Source: JADZEM01 sp046328125
GTDB taxonomy: Bacteria > Chloroflexota > UBA6077 > JACCZL01
DNA length: 64,000 bases
Assembly: GCA_046328125.1 (NCBI GenBank)
Contig: JAXLXF010000018.1
Coordinates: 62,001 to 126,000, forward strand
Direction of reading: 5' to 3'
Each line of letters opens with the position of its first letter. The stretch's first letter is position 1. Both the position numbers and the translations under genes were made by a program. The notes beneath the pieces are model-generated. The model was not told the origin of the DNA. It saw nothing but the letters and a program-made list of their open reading frames with translations, and searched no databases. Shown here one piece after another: positions 49,589-59,300 of the stretch.

Positions 49589-51039
49589 CCGGCGCTCCGG
49601 CGCGGCCCTCCCCGCCGACCCTCGACGCGGCCCTGCTCGAGCGCACGCTCGCGGAGGCACTGGCGACCGGCGGCGACTTCGCGGACGTGTTCGCCGAGGA
49701 TCGCCGCATGACGACGTTCAACATGGAGGACGACCAGCTCGATCGCCTCCAGTTGACCCAGGATCGTGGCGTCGGCGTGCGGGTGGTCAGCGGCGGGGTG
49801 ACCGGCTACGCCTATGCCGACGGCTGGGACGAAGCGACCCTCCTCGCGACCGCCCGCGCGGCTCGCGACGTGGCGCGCGGCGCCGGCCCGTCCGGACCGT
49901 CGGTGCGGCTGGTCAGGGTCGAGACCGGGCCGTGCCAGCCTCCCTCACGCCCGCCCGAGCGCGCCACCATCGCGGAGCGGGCTGCGCTGCTGGAGCGGGC
50001 GAACCGGGCGGCACGGGCGGCCGGCTCGCTGGTGCGGCAGGTGACGACCCGGTTCTCGGACTCGGTCCAGCGCGTGATCGTCGCCAGCTCGGACGGCATC
50101 CTGGCGGAGGACGAGCGCCGGATCGTCCAGTTGTTCGTCTCGGTCACCACCGAACGGGGCGGGATGCGGCAGATCGGGCGGCGGGCGCGCGGCGGCCAGA
50201 CCGGCCTGGAGCTGTTCGACCGGTTCCCGCCAGAGCACCTGGGCAGCGAGACCGCCGAGGCCGCCATCGCGATGCTCGACGCGATCCCGGCCCCGGCCGG
50301 CACGATGCCGGCCATCGTCAGCAACGGCTGGGGCGGCGTCCTCTTCCACGAGGCGGTGGGCCACGGCCTGGAGGCGGACCACATCGAGCGCAAGAGCTCC
50401 GTCTACGAGGGGAAGCTCGGGCAGCGGGTGGCAGCGCCGATCGTGACGCTGGCCGACGACGCGACGATCCCAAACCACCGTGGCTCGTACCGGATCGACG
50501 ACGAGGGCGTGGCGGGCCAGCGGACGCCGGTGGTGGTCGGCGGCATCCTGGAGGGGTACCTGACCGACCGCAAGCACGCGCAGCTGTTGGGGCTGGCAAC
50601 CTCGGGCAACGGCCGGCGGCAGTCGTACCAGAAGCTGCCGATCCCCCGGATGACGAATCTGGTGGTCGAGCCGGGGACTAGCTCGCCGGCCGACATCCTG
50701 GCCGACACTCCGCGTGGGCTGTACGTGGTCAGCCTGGGCGGCGGTCAGGTGGACACCACCAGCGGCCAGTTCGTGTTCAGCGTCACCGAGGGCTACACGA
50801 TCGAGAACGGCCGGCTCGGGAGGCCGGTCCGGGGCGCCACGCTGGCCGGCAACTCGTTCGCGGTGCTGGCGAACGTGGACGCCGTCGCGGACGATTTCGC
50901 GCTCGATCCAGGGCTGGGCACCTGCGGCAAGCAGGGCCAGCGCGTGCCGGTCGGGGTCGGGCAGCCAACCTTACGGGTCTCCGAGATCGTCGTCGGTGGC
51001 ACGGCCAGCGGGACCAGCGGCGACGAGTGGGGCTTCTGA
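49585..51039 (+). CDS. tldD: TldD metalloprotease subunit
   Basis: One half of the TldD/TldE zinc protease that cleaves leader peptides of modified peptides and degrades unfolded peptides. The 484-residue product has the family start DFADVFAEDRRMTTFNMEDD, the zinc motif HEAVGHGLEADH near residue 255 (HExxxH type with Glu) and TNLVVEPGTSS. The GTG start at 49585 overlaps the stop of the DUF4015 gene; no ribosome site is needed if translation is coupled. tldE follows 31 bases after the stop. Confidence 0.94.
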   Translation: MTGAPARPSPPTLDAALLERTLAEALATGGDFADVFAEDRRMTTFNMEDDQLDRLQLTQDRGVGVRVVSGGVTGYAYADGWDEATLLATARAARDVARGAGPSGPSVRLVRVETGPCQPPSRPPERATIAERAALLERANRAARAAGSLVRQVTTRFSDSVQRVIVASSDGILAEDERRIVQLFVSVTTERGGMRQIGRRARGGQTGLELFDRFPPEHLGSETAEAAIAMLDAIPAPAGTMPAIVSNGWGGVLFHEAVGHGLEADHIERKSSVYEGKLGQRVAAPIVTLADDATIPNHRGSYRIDDEGVAGQRTPVVVGGILEGYLTDRKHAQLLGLATSGNGRRQSYQKLPIPRMTNLVVEPGTSSPADILADTPRGLYVVSLGGGQVDTTSGQFVFSVTEGYTIENGRLGRPVRGATLAGNSFAVLANVDAVADDFALDPGLGTCGKQGQRVPVGVGQPTLRVSEIVVGGTASGTSGDEWGF

Positions 51040-51070
51040 TGCAGGCTGTCGAGCGGCGGGTGCGAGCGGC

Positions 51071-52453
51071 ATGACCGCGGGTGGCGACGCGCTGAATCTG
51101 TGCGCCGACGTCGTCGCGCGGGCGCGGGCGGCCGGCGCCGACGAGGCTGAGGCGTACTTCGAGGACTCCACCACACGGACCATCGACGCGCGGGCGGGCG
51201 CGCTGGAGTCCGTGACTACGGCCAGCGCGCGCGGCATCGGCGTACGGGTGCTGGTGGGCGGGGCGCTCGGGTACGCCTCCGGCACGGACCTGGACGCCGC
51301 CGCCCGCGCCGACCTTGCCGAGCAGGCGGTCCATCTGGCCCGCGCCTGCGCGCCCGATCCGGCCCGCGTGCTGCCGGACCCGGCGCTCGCCACCACCGCC
51401 GACCTGGCGATCTTCGACCCGTCCCTGCCCGACCTGCCGCTCGACGCGATCCTGGAGTTGCTCACGCGCGCCGAGCGCGCGGCCCTGGCAACCGACGCCC
51501 GCATCGACACCCCGCACATCGAGCGGTACGGCCAGGTGGTGGAGCGGGTGGCGGTGGCGAACAGTCGGGGGGTGTCCGTGAGCACCGCCTCGACGCTCTG
51601 CTACCTGTCGCTCAGCATGATCGCGCGGCAGGACGGCGACGTGGAGCGCGGCTACGCCAACATGGTGGCGCGGAGCGTCGGGCAGCTCGACCCGGAGGCG
51701 ATCGGGTACCGGGCGGCCCGACGGGCAGTCACCCCGATCGGCGGCTCGCCCCTCTCGACCCGCCGTGCCAGCGTCATCTTCGAGCCAGACGTGATCGCCG
51801 AGATGCTGCGGACGCTGGCCGAAGCGCTGGCTGGCGACGTGATCTTCAGAGGACGGTCCCTGTTCGCGCCACGCACGGACGGCGCCGACTGGATCGGACG
51901 CAAGATCGGCTCGGACGCCGTGACGCTGATCGATGACGGCGCGCTGCCGGCCGCTCCGGGCACGCTGCCGTTCGACGGCGAAGGCATCCCGACCCAGGCG
52001 ACGACGTTGATCGAGGGCGGCATCCTGCGCGGCGTGCTCCACAACTGCGAGTCGGCAGCACGGGCGGGCGCCCGCTCGACGGCGAACGGCGCACGCGCCA
52101 ACTTCCGGATGGCGCCGGAGGTGGGCCAGACCAATCTGGTGCTCCAGCCGGGCACTCGCGCGCCGGCCGCGCTGGTGGCGAGCGTTGACGACGGGCTGTA
52201 CGTGGTCGCGACGCGCAACGTCGGCGGGATCAGCCCGGTCAGCGGCGACTACTCGGTGGGCGCGTCTGGCCGCCGGATCGTGAACGGCGAGCTGGCCGAG
52301 CCGGTCAGCGGCGTGACCCTGGCCGCGCCGATGCTGGAGCTGCTGGCGAACGTCCGCGAGGTCGGCTCAGACCTGCGTTGGGTCGGCGGCTCGACCGGCT
52401 ACGTCGGCTGCCCGACCGTGCTGGTGGACGACGTGACGATCGGCGGGCGGTAG
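51071..52453 (+). CDS. tldE: TldE/PmbA metalloprotease subunit
   Basis: The non-catalytic partner that completes the TldD active site. The 460 residues begin DALNLCADVVARARAAGADE, with EAYFEDSTTRTIDARAGALE, RGIGVRVLVGGALGYASGTD, IFEPDVIAEMLRTLAEALAG, DDGALPAAPGTLPFDGEGIP and GVLHNCESAARAG, where zinc-site residues of TldD are absent, as in PmbA. ATG 51071 gives a normal start. Gene pair order tldD-tldE is the usual one. Confidence 0.93.
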   Translation: MTAGGDALNLCADVVARARAAGADEAEAYFEDSTTRTIDARAGALESVTTASARGIGVRVLVGGALGYASGTDLDAAARADLAEQAVHLARACAPDPARVLPDPALATTADLAIFDPSLPDLPLDAILELLTRAERAALATDARIDTPHIERYGQVVERVAVANSRGVSVSTASTLCYLSLSMIARQDGDVERGYANMVARSVGQLDPEAIGYRAARRAVTPIGGSPLSTRRASVIFEPDVIAEMLRTLAEALAGDVIFRGRSLFAPRTDGADWIGRKIGSDAVTLIDDGALPAAPGTLPFDGEGIPTQATTLIEGGILRGVLHNCESAARAGARSTANGARANFRMAPEVGQTNLVLQPGTRAPAALVASVDDGLYVVATRNVGGISPVSGDYSVGASGRRIVNGELAEPVSGVTLAAPMLELLANVREVGSDLRWVGGSTGYVGCPTVLVDDVTIGGR

Positions 52454-52477
52454 AGTACCTCGTCCCGGGGGCGCCAT

Positions 52478-52502
52478 GGGGCGCAATTCATTGCGCCCCT
52501 AC
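52478..52502. repeat. Family-1 palindrome, locus 5 (single unit)
   Basis: A single palindrome GGGCGCAATTCATTGCGCCC with flanking CCTAC, lying 25 bases after the tldE stop. It has no partner on the other side, so it is half of the inverted pair seen elsewhere. Confidence 0.8.
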
Positions 52503-52530
52503 CGGCACGGAGCGGGGGAGCAGCACGGCG

Positions 52531-53772
52531 TCAGGACGGGATCAGGCCGGAGCGCTTGAGCCAGTCGGCCAGGGTGCGGGCGGCGAGGTCGTGGCCGGCG
52601 GCGGTCCAGTGCTGGTCGCGGGCGTAGTACAGCGCGGGGGCGCCCCGGGCACGGCCGGCGTCGCGGAACGGCTGGGTCAGGTCGAGGAGCGGCGCGGCGG
52701 TGCGCTGCGCGATGCCGGCCAGGCTCTTGTTCGGCTGGAGCGGGTCGAAGGCGCGGTCGCGGCCCTCGTTGGAGCCGGTCAGGGCGCGCCAGGCGTCCGG
52801 CATCACCTGGGCCTTGGTCGGGACCAGCATCAGTCCGAAGCGCGCGCCCTGCGTGCTCGCCTCCTGGCCGATCTGCCCGAGCAACGTGTCGGTGGTGGCC
52901 CAGGCATCTTTCCAGCGGTCGTCGGGCCGCGTCGAGTAGACCTCCGCCTCCCTGATTGTCAGCTCGACCTGGGCGTCGAGGTCGCGCCAGTTCGCCCAGA
53001 GGTCGTCCAATGAGAGCTTCTGGAGGACGCCGCTCTCGATCACGTTGTAGAGGGCCGAGCGTTCGCGGAGGAAGAATCCGACGCGCTCGCCGAGGGTGAG
53101 CGGCGGCGGGCTCGGCTCCAGCAGCGACAGCGTGCCGTCGTCCTGGCGCTCGACGTACGGCTTGAGGGCGGCGTTGACGTTCCCTTCCAGCTCGAGCTCG
53201 TAGCTGTTGTTGTTGACGTCGTTGCCGACGAAGAAGGCGAGCAGCACGAGGTCGGGCTTGTAGCGCGGCCCCTCCTGCTGGAGATAGAGCAGCTCCTGCA
53301 CCTGGCCCCAGCCGCCGCAGCCGCCGTCGATCAGCTCGTAGCGGGTCGGGCCGCCATTCGCGTTGAGGAGATCCTGGAGCTTCGCGAGGAATCGCTCCCG
53401 CTCGGCCACCTGAACCGCCTCGACGAACGAGTCGCCAAGCACCAGGATCCTGAACGTGCCGGGCGGCTTCTCAAAGGGGATGGCCGGGCCGCGCTGGCGC
53501 TCCGGGTTGGTCTGAACCTGGACGACGTACTCGTCGCGCTTGATCCAGCCGCTATAGCTGGCAGGGTGGTAGTGGCCGTAGCGTGGGTTGCGGGTCAGGT
53601 AGGAGCCGGTGTCGTAGTTGCCAGGGATGAACGGCCCGGCCAGCCTGAACCCGACTTCGAGGGTGGCGAGCGGCAGGAGGATCGCGAGGAGCACCAGGAG
53701 CAGGCGGGCCAGGATCAGCTGCCGGCCGCCTCGACGGCGAGTCTGACGGGACGCTAACGTCGTGGCGCTCAC
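52531..53772 (-). CDS. Membrane-anchored SGNH/GDSL-like hydrolase
   Basis: The 413-residue product has one N-terminal helix (LILARLLLVLLAILLPLATL near residues 18-37) and an SGNH domain: the block I motif LVLGDSFVEAVQV near 112, block V DQHWTAAGHDLA near 390. The middle resembles the alginate O-acetyltransferase AlgX/AlgJ and related polysaccharide-modifying proteins (LVLLAFFVGNDVNNN). It probably esterifies or de-esterifies an extracellular glycan; this is inference. The GTG start at 53772 lacks a good ribosome site. A family-2 repeat lies just upstream. Confidence 0.78.
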   Translation of the reverse strand: MSATTLASRQTRRRGGRQLILARLLLVLLAILLPLATLEVGFRLAGPFIPGNYDTGSYLTRNPRYGHYHPASYSGWIKRDEYVVQVQTNPERQRGPAIPFEKPPGTFRILVLGDSFVEAVQVAERERFLAKLQDLLNANGGPTRYELIDGGCGGWGQVQELLYLQQEGPRYKPDLVLLAFFVGNDVNNNSYELELEGNVNAALKPYVERQDDGTLSLLEPSPPPLTLGERVGFFLRERSALYNVIESGVLQKLSLDDLWANWRDLDAQVELTIREAEVYSTRPDDRWKDAWATTDTLLGQIGQEASTQGARFGLMLVPTKAQVMPDAWRALTGSNEGRDRAFDPLQPNKSLAGIAQRTAAPLLDLTQPFRDAGRARGAPALYYARDQHWTAAGHDLAARTLADWLKRSGLIPS

Positions 53773-53855
53773 GCGAGGGAGACAGAAGCCGGCTTCATGG
53801 CCGGTAGGGATACAGGCGACGGCGCACCGGTGTCAATCGTGAGCCGCCAGCCACG

Positions 53856-53964
53856 CCGTGGGTTGAAACCCACGTCTACAGTCTGTCGTCGCTCCGCGAC
53901 GAATGTGCCGATCCCGGCGTGGCGTAGCCACGCACCAACGGTAGACGTGGACTTCAGTCCACGG
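53856..53964. repeat. Family-2 four-hairpin repeat element, copy 2
   Basis: Left end CCGTGGGTTGAAACCCACG (53856) and right end with GTAGACGTGGACTTCAGTCC (53941-53964). The left palindrome differs from copy 1 at paired positions, GGACTGAAGTCC becoming GGGTTGAAACCC, so pairing is kept. Internal hairpins GTCGC-TCC-GCGAC and GCGTGGC-GTA-GCCACGC match copy 1. It sits between the map stop codon and the SGNH hydrolase start. Confidence 0.88.
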
Positions 53965-53971
53965 TCGGGCG

Positions 53972-54805
53972 CTAGATCTCGGCGGCGAGGCGCTGGATCA
54001 GCCGCTCTTCGTCCGTGACGATGCTCTCGTCGGGCTCGGTCAGGATCCAGGGTCCGTCTGGGGTGATCGCGACGGTGTGCTCGTAGTGGGCCGAGAGACT
54101 GCCGTCCACCGTGACGGCGGTCCAGCCGTCCGCGAGCATCTGGACCTTGCGGCTGCCCAGGTTCACCTGCGGCTCGATGGCGATCACCATCCCGGGCCGG
54201 AGCAACGGTCCCTTGCCGGGCTGGCCGTAATGCGACACTTGCGGCGGCTCGTGCATCGAGCGGCCAACGCCGTGCCCGACGAACTCCTGGACGACCTCCA
54301 GCCCCTTGCTCTCGACGAAGGTCTGGATGGCGTGGCCGATGTCCGAGAGGCGGTTGCCGACACGGGCCGCCTTGATACCAGCCATCAGGCCGCCGTACGC
54401 AATCGCCATGATGCGCTGTTGCTGTGGGCTCGGGTTGCCGCCGACGACCGCCGAGAGGGTGGTGTCGCCGACGTACCCTCGGTGCTCGGCCGCGACGTCG
54501 AACTTCACGAGGTCGCCGTGGTGGATCTTCAGACCGCCGGGGATGCCGTGAACGATCTGGTTGTTGACCGAGACGCAGACCTGGCCGGGAAACCCGTGAT
54601 ACCCCTTGGCGGTGGATCTGGCGCCCTGCCGCTTGAAGCTGCGCAACGCGACGTTGTCCAGATCTCTGGTCGTCATGCCCGGCTTCATCGCAGCGACGAG
54701 CTCGCGGACTGTCCTGGCGACGACTAATCCGGACTCGCGCATCTGGCGGAGCTCGGAGGCGGACTTGAGAATGATGGCTTTGTCGGCGATCGGCTGCAGT
54801 TTCAT
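53972..54805 (-). CDS. map: Methionine aminopeptidase, type I
   Basis: Removes N-terminal Met from new proteins. The 277-residue type I enzyme has the five metal ligands: His in NNQIVHGIPG, Asp in VKFDVAAEHRGYVGDTTLS (two), His in EFVGHGVGRSMHEPPQV, Glu in AIEPQ and Glu in SAHYEHTVAIT. ATG 54805 gives the usual N-terminal segment ILKSASELRQMRESGLVVAR. Upstream on the minus strand is the dyad CATGTC-N4-GACATG at 54823-54838. It is divergent from coaE. Confidence 0.95.
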   Translation of the reverse strand: MKLQPIADKAIILKSASELRQMRESGLVVARTVRELVAAMKPGMTTRDLDNVALRSFKRQGARSTAKGYHGFPGQVCVSVNNQIVHGIPGGLKIHHGDLVKFDVAAEHRGYVGDTTLSAVVGGNPSPQQQRIMAIAYGGLMAGIKAARVGNRLSDIGHAIQTFVESKGLEVVQEFVGHGVGRSMHEPPQVSHYGQPGKGPLLRPGMVIAIEPQVNLGSRKVQMLADGWTAVTVDGSLSAHYEHTVAITPDGPWILTEPDESIVTDEERLIQRLAAEI

Positions 54806-54822
54806 GGCCGTGGCGATGATAC

Positions 54823-54838
54823 CATGTCGCGTGACATG
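54823..54838. promoter_or_regulatory. Short dyad upstream of map
   Basis: CATGTC (54823-54828), GCGT, GACATG (54833-54838) is a perfect 6-bp inverted repeat 18 bases upstream of the map start, followed by a TATCAT-like box on the minus strand. It may be an operator or a small hairpin; no partner is known. Confidence 0.3.
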
Positions 54839-54881
54839 TCCTTCCGAAGTCTCCTGAGAAGCCGCCCCGAGGGCCGCTGAG

Positions 54882-55475
54882 ATGCCGTTCCGAATCGGCC
54901 TGACCGGCAACATCGCCTGCGGCAAGAGCACCGTTGGCCGGCTGCTGGTGGCGCGCGGCGCCGAGTACGTGGACGCGGACCGGCTGGTGCACGCGCTGAT
55001 GGAGCCGGGCACGCCCGAGAACGACCGGATCGTGGAGCGGTTCGGGCCGGAGGTGCGGGCGGCGGACGGGCGGATCGACCGGGCGCGGCTGGGCGGGATC
55101 GTGTTCGCGGACCCGGCTGCGCTGAAAGAGCTGGAGGCGATCCTCCACCCGGGCGTTCGGGCCGAGATCCGGCGGCGGATGGCGGCCTCGACGGCGCCGA
55201 TCCTGGTCGTGGACGCGATCAAGCTGCTGGAGTCGGGGCTGGCCCGCGAGATGGACGCCGTCTGGGTGGTCACCTGTCCGCGCGCGGAGCAGGTCCGCCG
55301 CCTGATGACGGAGCGCGGCCTGACCGCCGAGCAGGCCGAGGTCCGGATCTCGGCGCAAGGCTCGCAAGAAGAGAAGGCGCGTCAGGCGACAGTGGTGATC
55401 TCGAACGGCGGCACGCTGGAGGAGACCGAGCGCCAGGTGGACGCGGGTCTGGCCCGTCTCGACCGCCAGGTGTGA
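54882..55475 (+). CDS. coaE: Dephospho-CoA kinase
   Basis: Last step of CoA synthesis, phosphorylating dephospho-CoA at the 3' hydroxyl. The 197-residue kinase has the P-loop GLTGNIACGKST near residues 6-17, DADRLVHAL near 33, ILVVDAIKLLESG near 108 and the lid-type region LMTERGLTAEQAEVRISAQG. This length is usual for the bacterial enzyme. GAGGG lies 8-9 bases before the ATG. The gene stands between map and a two-component system, with a ~110-base gap after it. Confidence 0.95.
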   Translation: MPFRIGLTGNIACGKSTVGRLLVARGAEYVDADRLVHALMEPGTPENDRIVERFGPEVRAADGRIDRARLGGIVFADPAALKELEAILHPGVRAEIRRRMAASTAPILVVDAIKLLESGLAREMDAVWVVTCPRAEQVRRLMTERGLTAEQAEVRISAQGSQEEKARQATVVISNGGTLEETERQVDAGLARLDRQV

Positions 55476-55589
55476 AGAGCGCACCGAATCTCTTTCCTTT
55501 TTCTTCACACTGGCTTAAACTTCTCTCGTTACGATGCGTGTGTCTCAGCAATCGTGCGTCCGTCACCGTGTCGAGGGAGAGGTCAAGTC

Positions 55590-56288
55590 GTGCCGAGGCG
55601 GCGTGTACTGGTCGTGGACGACGACGAGAACATCGTCCAGCTCGTTCGGATGTATCTCGAACGGGACGGGTATCAGGTCTGGTGCGCCTACGATGGCAGC
55701 TCCGGGCTGGCGGAGTTCGACCGCAGCCGCCCAGACGTGGTGGTGCTCGACCTGATGCTGCCGGGCATGAGCGGCCTGGACGTCTGCCGCGAGATCCGCC
55801 GCGAGTCCTCCACGCCGATCATCATGCTGACGGCGAAGACCACCGAGGCCGACAAGCTGACCGGCCTCGACCTGGGCGCCGACGACTACGTGACCAAGCC
55901 GTTCAGCCCGCGCGAGCTGCTGGCCCGGATCAGGGCCGTGCTGCGGCGCGTGCCCGGCTCCAACGACCTCGGGCCAGAGGAGATGCGGGTCGGCTCGCTG
56001 ACGCTCTACCCGCGCCGCTTCCAGGCCGAGATCGACGGCAAGCCGATCCGCCTCACCCCCACCGAGTTCAACCTGATTCGGACGCTCGCCGAGGCGCCGG
56101 GGCAGGTCTTCTCACGCCCGCAGTTGATCGAGCGGGCGTTCGGGTACGACTTCGAGGGGTTCGAGCGCAACGTAGACGTTCACGTCACGTCGCTTCGGCG
56201 TAAACTTGAATCGGGCGGCCAGCGGTTCATCAAGACCGTGTACGGCATGGGGTACAAGCTCGACGTGCCGGCCGCCACCCGCGCGTGA
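55590..56288 (+). CDS. OmpR/PhoB-family response regulator
   Basis: A 232-residue response regulator. The receiver domain (residues ~5-120) has the acidic pair VVDDDEN, the phosphorylated Asp in VVVLDLMLPGMSG and Lys in DYVTKPFSPRELLARI. The C-terminal winged helix (~135-230) has IRLTPTEFNLIRTLAEAPGQ and VHVTSLRRKL, with IKTVYGMGYKL. The GTG start at 55590 has GAGAGG eight bases upstream. The kinase-sulfatase gene follows on the same strand after a C-rich hairpin, so this is its likely partner. Confidence 0.95.
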   Translation: MPRRRVLVVDDDENIVQLVRMYLERDGYQVWCAYDGSSGLAEFDRSRPDVVVLDLMLPGMSGLDVCREIRRESSTPIIMLTAKTTEADKLTGLDLGADDYVTKPFSPRELLARIRAVLRRVPGSNDLGPEEMRVGSLTLYPRRFQAEIDGKPIRLTPTEFNLIRTLAEAPGQVFSRPQLIERAFGYDFEGFERNVDVHVTSLRRKLESGGQRFIKTVYGMGYKLDVPAATRA

Positions 56289-56300
56289 CCTTGAGATAGC

Positions 56301-56340
56301 CCCCTCCCCAGCCCCTCCCCCTCGCGAGGGAGAGGGGAGG
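56301..56340. repeat. Family-4 C-rich hairpin repeat, copy 3, between regulator and kinase
   Basis: CCCCTCCCCCTCGCGAGG pairs with the following GGAGAGGGG through CTCGCGAG. No T tract follows, so it may attenuate rather than stop transcription between the response regulator and its kinase. Confidence 0.65.
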
Positions 56341-56358
56341 AAGCAGCGAAAAGCGCCC

Positions 56359-59300
56359 ATGCCCGGTCGGCTCTGGTTCCGCCTTCTGATCGGCACCTGT
56401 CTGGTGCTGGCAGTCACGCTGGGCGCCGTCATCCTCCTCGTCAGCCGGGCGCTCACCGGCAGCTTCCAGGATTACGTCGAGGACCAGCAGTCCGCCAGAG
56501 TCCAGCGGGCCGAGAGCATCCTCAGCCGCTACTACGACCGCCAGCGCGAGTGGACCGGCGTCAGCTCGCTGGTGCAGTCCGTGGCCGACCTGATGGGCGA
56601 GCGGCTGGTGCTGGCCGACGCCCAGGGCAAGATCGTCGCCGACTCGGCGGGCCAGCTGGTCGGGATGACGGCCCGCGACGACTGGCGCGGACGGCGGGTC
56701 TCGTTGAGATCCCAGGAGTTCGCCGTCGGCACGCTCTACATCTCGCCGGCCCGCGTCGATCAGCCGATCCTCGACCCGCGCGCGTCGCTGTTCCTCAACA
56801 CGTTCGCCGGCTACCTCGTCTGGGCGCTGCTGGTGGGACTGCTCGCCGCCATCGTCCTGAGCGTCGGGATGGCGCGGCTACTGGCGGCGCCGATGGAGGC
56901 GCTGACGCGCGCCGTCCGCCGCCTGGAGCGCGGCTACGAAGTCCAGAAGATCGACACCTCGGTGGGCGGCGAGGTCGGAGCGCTGGCGGACGCGTTCAAC
57001 TCGCTGGCCTCCTCGCTCCAGCGGGTCGAGCTGCTGCGCCAGAACATGGTCTCGGACATCGCCCACGAGCTCCGGACGCCGCTCACCAGCATCCGAGGGT
57101 ACCTGGAGGCGATCCAGGACGGCATCGTGGAGCCGAACGACGAGACGCTGACGACGATCCACCAGGAGCTGCTCCAGCTCACGCGACTGGTGGACGACCT
57201 CCAGGAGCTCTCGCTCGCGGAGGCGCACCAGCTGCAATTGGACCGCGACGAAGTCGATCTGATCGAGCTGGTGGCCTGGGAGGTTCGGGCGTTCCTGCCG
57301 CAGGGGGTGACTCGCCAGGTCGAGCTGAAGCTGGACGCGCCGACGCCGGTCCCACACGTGCACGTGGACGCCGGGCGCATTCGGCAGGTGCTGGCGAACC
57401 TGATCCGCAACGCCCTGGCCCACACCCCGAGCGGCGGCGAGGTGATCGTCGGGGTCCACGAGGGCGTAGAGGCGGCCGTCATCACGGTACGGGACAGCGG
57501 CAAGGGGATCGCGCCAGCGGACCTGGAGCACATCTTCGAGCGCTTCTACCGGGTGGACAAGTCGCGCTCGCGGCAGAGCGGCGGGCGCGGCGGGACCGGC
57601 CTGGGCCTGACCATCGCCCGCGAGCTGGTGAAGGCGCACGGCGGGACGCTTTCGGCTCAGAGCGAGCTCGGCAAGGGCACGACGTTCTCGATCGAGATCC
57701 CGTTCGAGAGCGAGCCAGCACCGGCCCCGGAGCCGGTCGAGGTGGCGGCGCCGGCCGGGGCGACCGCCTGGCGGCGGGCGCGCCTCTGGCCGGTCCTCTC
57801 ACGGGGTGTGCTGGTCGCGGCGCTGGTGGGCGCAACGGCCGGCGTCGTCGAGGCGCTGATCTCGTCGGCGGCGCTGCGCAAGGCCCAGAGCTTCATGGAC
57901 CTGTTCGGCTACGCCGTGCTGATCGACGCGCTGGCGTTCGCGGTGCTGGGCGGACTGGTGACGCTGGCGGCCTCGGCGGCGATGCGTGTGTGGCACCGCG
58001 AGATGCGTCCGATCCACGCAACGCTCGGCGTGAGCACGGCCGGCCTGATGCTGGTGGGCCTGCTGCTCGGGTTCCGTTGGAATCAGCTGTTCAACAAGGA
58101 CACGCCGTTCGACGCGCCGGAGTCGTTGTACCCGGTGGCGGTCGTCGTGCTCAGCTGCGCGGTGCTGGCGCTGGCGGTGGCGTTCTCGCTGGTCTGGGTG
58201 CGGCAGCGCTGGCCGCGTGGGAACCACGTCTTGCGGACGGCGCCCTCGTTGACGCTGGTGATGATCCTGACGGCGGCGACGGTGCTGGTGGGCCGGGATC
58301 AAGTCGCCCACCGGCTGGCCGAGGCGCCGACCTCGCTCTCGGCGCGGCGGGTGGTGACGCCACGCTCGCCGGAAGCCCGGCCGCCGGCGCCCGACCCGAC
58401 CGCCGCGACCGTCGCCGCCTCGGCCACCGAGCCGCCCGCCGCCCTACCCTCGGCGCAGCGACCGCCGAACGTCCTGCTTATCACCGTCAGCAGCTTGCGG
58501 GCCGACCATCTGGGCGCCTACGGCTACGAGAAGGCGCGGACGCCGGCGATGGACACCCTCGCGCGGCGCGGCATCCGCTTCGACAACGCCCTCAGCCAGC
58601 AGCCGGACCGCAACGCGGCCCACGCGGCGATCCTGAGCGGGACGTTCCCGGCCACGAACGGCGTGCGCCAGGATCTCGTGGATCAGCTCGACCCGCAGGC
58701 GCCGACCCTGGCCCAGACGCTGGCGCAGAACGGCTACCGGACCGGGGCGATCTACAGCTGGGTCAGCTTCGAGCCGGGCTACTCGGGGCTGGATCGCGGC
58801 TTCCACGACTACCTGGATCTGACGATCAACCGGCCCGAGTACCTGGCCGACAACCGCGCCCAGGTGCTCTCCGCGACCTACGAGCGCCTCAAGGCGTTCC
58901 TGACGCTGCCCGGCGCGATGGGCGACGCCTTCTCGCTGCGGGGCGGTGTGAACGAGGCGATCGACGGGCGGGCGGACGTGACGACGGAAGCCGCCATCGC
59001 CTGGCTCGACCAGTACCAGTCGTCGCCCTTCTTCCTCTGGGTCCATTACGTCGATCCGAGCCCGCCGTTCACGCCGCCGCCGCCGTTCGAGGAGATCGAG
59101 GACGCCGGCTGCGGCGACAGCTGCCCGGACGGCAGCGCGAAGACGGTCAAGGAGATCGAGGACGGCGCCCAGCTCTCGGCGGCCCAGATCAACCATCTGG
59201 TGGCGCTCTACGACGGCGAGATCGCGTTCACGGATCAGCAGATCGGGCGGCTGATGGACCGGCTGGCCCAGCTGGGCCTGGACGACAACACGCTGATCGT

